Shown piece by piece: positions 59,851 through 64,000 of a DNA stretch of 64,000 nt; the stretch's first letter is position 1, and each line of letters starts with the position of its first letter. The notes beneath the pieces were generated by a model. That model was not told the origin of the DNA and searched no databases. It saw only the letters and a list, made by a program, of their open reading frames with translations. The position numbers and the translations under genes are program-made. Source of the DNA: Prochilodus magdalenae (Eukaryota; Chordata; Actinopteri; Characiformes; Prochilodontidae); assembly GCA_024036415.1 (NCBI GenBank), contig JAMWET010000019.1:224001-288000 (forward strand), written 5' to 3'.

Positions 59851-61391
59851 CTGTTATAATTCAAGTACAGAACTGTCACAGCTTCAGTTTACCAACAGAA
59901 AATACACCCCGGGGCCGAGATATTCTACAAAACAGGATTTCTCAGCCAGGTTACTTGATTCCAGACATGAGCATTCTCCAATACTAATGTCCTCCAGCTC
60001 TTGTCTGACTGGACAAGCTTGACTTTCAGTTTAAGTTCTGGTTAAACTGAAAAATCCTGCTTTGTGAAATTCCCTTCAGATAATGCTGAAGTGCGCTCCT
60101 CAAAGGAAACAAAGTAATTCCATCAGCCCATCCCCTCCCTGTTCCTCAGTCTTTACAGTTCTACCACAGTTACAAGTGGGGTCAGGTCCCCTGGTCCAGA
60201 GTTCTGTACCCTTCCTCGCCCCCTTTACAGTGCCTTTGCAAATGAGCAAAAACAAGACCTCATTAAATGCTAGTTGTAGACCATACGGTGTTGGCGAAGA
60301 CCGCTTGGTCAGTAATGGTGTTGTCTTCATTGTTGGTGCTCTGACTGACTGGTAGGGTGGACAGCTGTTCATTTTTGCTTTAAATGACGTCACAACACGA
60401 TCAGCTGATTCAGCCCACATTATATTAACCAATAACAGTATATGATACATGATGGTGGCATGTCTGAGGAATGTTTTCGACCATACAGTAAAGCTCTACA
60501 AGAACCAGCTGACAGTTTCGCCTCAGATGGCACCAGACAGTGTTGACGCCAGTGTATATGTAAACCTACATTAGTCAGTTTCCTCAGCCCTTATTTCCTC
60601 ACCAAGAATCTTGTCAAACTGGGAGGTCAAGCTTTTGCACTGGCCTTGGGAAAAGCCGAGGGCATTCTTCAACCTAATCTGGTGCATTTGTGACATCAGT
60701 TACTAGAAACGACCACTTTCAAAACATTTTATCAGTCTGATTTGCGAAACAAGTCTGAGTTATGAATGATTGTTTGGCTAAAAGGGCAAGATTAAAAAAA
60801 AAAAAAAAAAAGAACCTCTTACTAGTCTTGTATGATGGTGAAATTGAGTTTTACAATCATCAAAATTTGAATAAAACAAAAACGGCAGAAATCTCAGAAA
60901 TGTCTGGGTGTGCCTAATATCATGAGCATGACGGATTAAGATCCAGCGTGAGCAAAGTGGGAAGACGCTTGTGAAATGGCCTGTACTGTCAGCTACTCAC
61001 TAAAATCACTGTCCGGTTTTTATATGGCAACAACTTAAAGAAGTTCTGAGTCAGGCTAACAGATGGACCAGCTTAGTAATAGGTTCTGCTTTATAGGGTA
61101 GCTTTTGCTTGGATGTTAGCCTTGCCTTAGTAAGTTTCTCTGAGCACAGAGAATAGGGAAACAGTATTGTTAAAGCTGAGCAGACTTTAATCTTATGATT
61201 GGTGAGGATACTCCTCAAGCATGCATTGATCAAGGTTGGGATCGTCCAGGCCCAATCCAGAGAGGCTCTTCAGAACTGTTCGATCATTAACGTTTTGTAT
61301 GTACAGACCTTCATCCTGAGGAACAAAGCCGCATCAGCCTTTGTGTCTCTGGCCTGTATGTTTCTCCGTGGTTTGTATTAGTCCCAGGTTT
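59851..61391. other. srsf5-slc10a1 convergent intergenic region
   Basis: No gene recognised. Presumably holds the slc10a1 3' UTR (minus strand) near its right end. An A-run lies at about 60794-60811. Confidence 0.65.
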
Positions 61392-63080
<1,689 letters not shown>

Positions 63081-64000
63081 CTGAGACGACAGAAAACAGA
63101 CTGACCATACAGAACTCATCACCCTTTACTCCCCATCGCTGGATGATTTTATACACTCTATGAATTTCTCATATGGGAAACTCTCTCCCTCTCTCACTCA
63201 TCATCTAAACCGCTTTTCCTTCTGAGCTGCGGGGGATGGTAGATGTACTGGATCATATGGTAGAAATGATTCTTATTTATTTATGTATTTATTTATTTAT
63301 CTATCAGACGAAATGGACACAATAGGTTTTGTTAGGAGATTGACAACGTGTGTCTCGGTGAAGACTGTCTCAGTGTAGGTTTATACTGTTCCAACGTTTG
63401 AGCACACCAGACCAAATTATATTCACTCATTGAGCAGCTAGAAGAGTTCGAGAGCTGTGGCATCTCAGTTGGCAGCAGTTATACAAAAAAGGCCGCACCA
63501 GCTTAATGAAGGATCTGGGTGCCCTACACAAACCACAAAGACGCAGAACCAACATACTGTCCGACTCTGACAGGCAAGTTACCCAACTGCTATGATTGGG
63601 GACATTCAGCAAGCAGTGAGGCCCTTCATCCTGTTAGTGCCAGCACCATTGGCAGACAGCTGCACAACAGAGGACTACATGCACGCAGACCGTTACAGCG
63701 GCTGCTCCTAACGCCACATCACCAAAGACTGCAATGGTGTCGTGCCAGACTGTCGTGGAGTGACTCAGAATGGCAGCGGGTCATCTTCAGTGACGAGCCC
63801 TGCTTTTGTCTTAGTGGAGACGACCAGTGAATCCGTGTGTGGGCACCGTGGTCAGCACCAAGGTGAATGATTTGTCAAACGTGAAAGATGGCAGCCCAAC
63901 ACCATACTGAGAGACACTACTTCTGCATGTGTAGGTCAGTAAATGTTCTTCCTTCCTTCTGGGTGCATCTTCGTAATGCACTTAGATGAGTGAGCTCTAA
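63081..64000. other. slc10a1: slc10a1 upstream intron (partial)
   Basis: Holds an (ATTT)n stretch (about 63271-63301) and a Tc1-like relic. No further slc10a1 exon found before the edge. Confidence 0.75.
63450..63905 (+). pseudogene. Tc1-like transposase relic
   Basis: Reads STIGRQLHNRGLHARRPLQR and then RLQWCRARLSWSDSEWQRVI, FSDEPCFCLSGDDQ, stop, and RVWAPW. This is the HTH-linker to first catalytic Asp (FSDE) region of Tc1 transposases. Frame breaks and stops make it dead. It is a closer relative of 10240-10395 than of the other copies. Confidence 0.85.

Noticed and set aside
60083..60450. Overlapping readings of about 100 codons between srsf5 and slc10a1
   Set aside because: Both strands open by chance; no family resemblance, no clear signals.

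Overview
The window is nuclear DNA from a ray-finned (teleost) fish. The evidence is vertebrate gene structure with GT-AG introns, several Tc1/mariner relics of fish type, LINE and SINE debris, fold-back MITEs, and very long microsatellites and minisatellites. I cannot name the species; an otophysan is only a weak guess.

Four protein genes can be read by joining exons. (1) 89-8597, minus: a complete three-exon acyl-CoA thioesterase of the ACOT1/2/4/6-BAAT family, 436 aa, with a mitochondrial-type leader. (2) About 16.5-51.4 kb, plus: susd6 (sushi domain-containing 6), with a noncoding first exon and five coding exons, 296 aa, single-pass type I membrane protein. (3) About 53.3-59.85 kb, plus: srsf5, an SR splicing factor with a noncoding first exon and seven coding exons, 263 aa, RRM1 - Gly/Arg hinge - RRM2 - RS domain. 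(4) 61392-63080, minus: the last two exons of slc10a1 (Na+/bile-acid cotransporter); the rest lies beyond the right edge. The order susd6-srsf5-slc10a1 matches human 14q24 as I know it, and ACOT genes also lie on 14q24, so this is a conserved vertebrate block. The genes share no pathway: fatty acyl-CoA and bile-acid metabolism, membrane or immune signalling, and splicing.

Most of the window is not coding. The acot introns hold a 1.5 kb Tc1-like transposon with TA target duplication, a long fold-back element with a 14-bp repeat expansion, and a 1.5 kb minisatellite. The acot-susd6 interval holds LINE and Tc1 relics, a 2.4 kb array of a 38-bp unit with higher-order structure, and a 155-bp tandem repeat just upstream of susd6 exon 1. 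The susd6 introns contain MITE hairpins, a duplicated CT-rich block (34.5-35.9 kb), long TG and CT tracts, and an 860-bp TAG-based array 50 bp from an exon. srsf5 intron 5 contains a candidate poison exon with consensus splice sites and an in-frame stop.

No prokaryote-type system, CRISPR array or viral gene was seen. The most useful leads are the srsf5 poison-exon candidate, the altered nucleophile elbow of the acot protein, the 58-bp-arm MITE hairpin family, and the higher-order 38-bp array.
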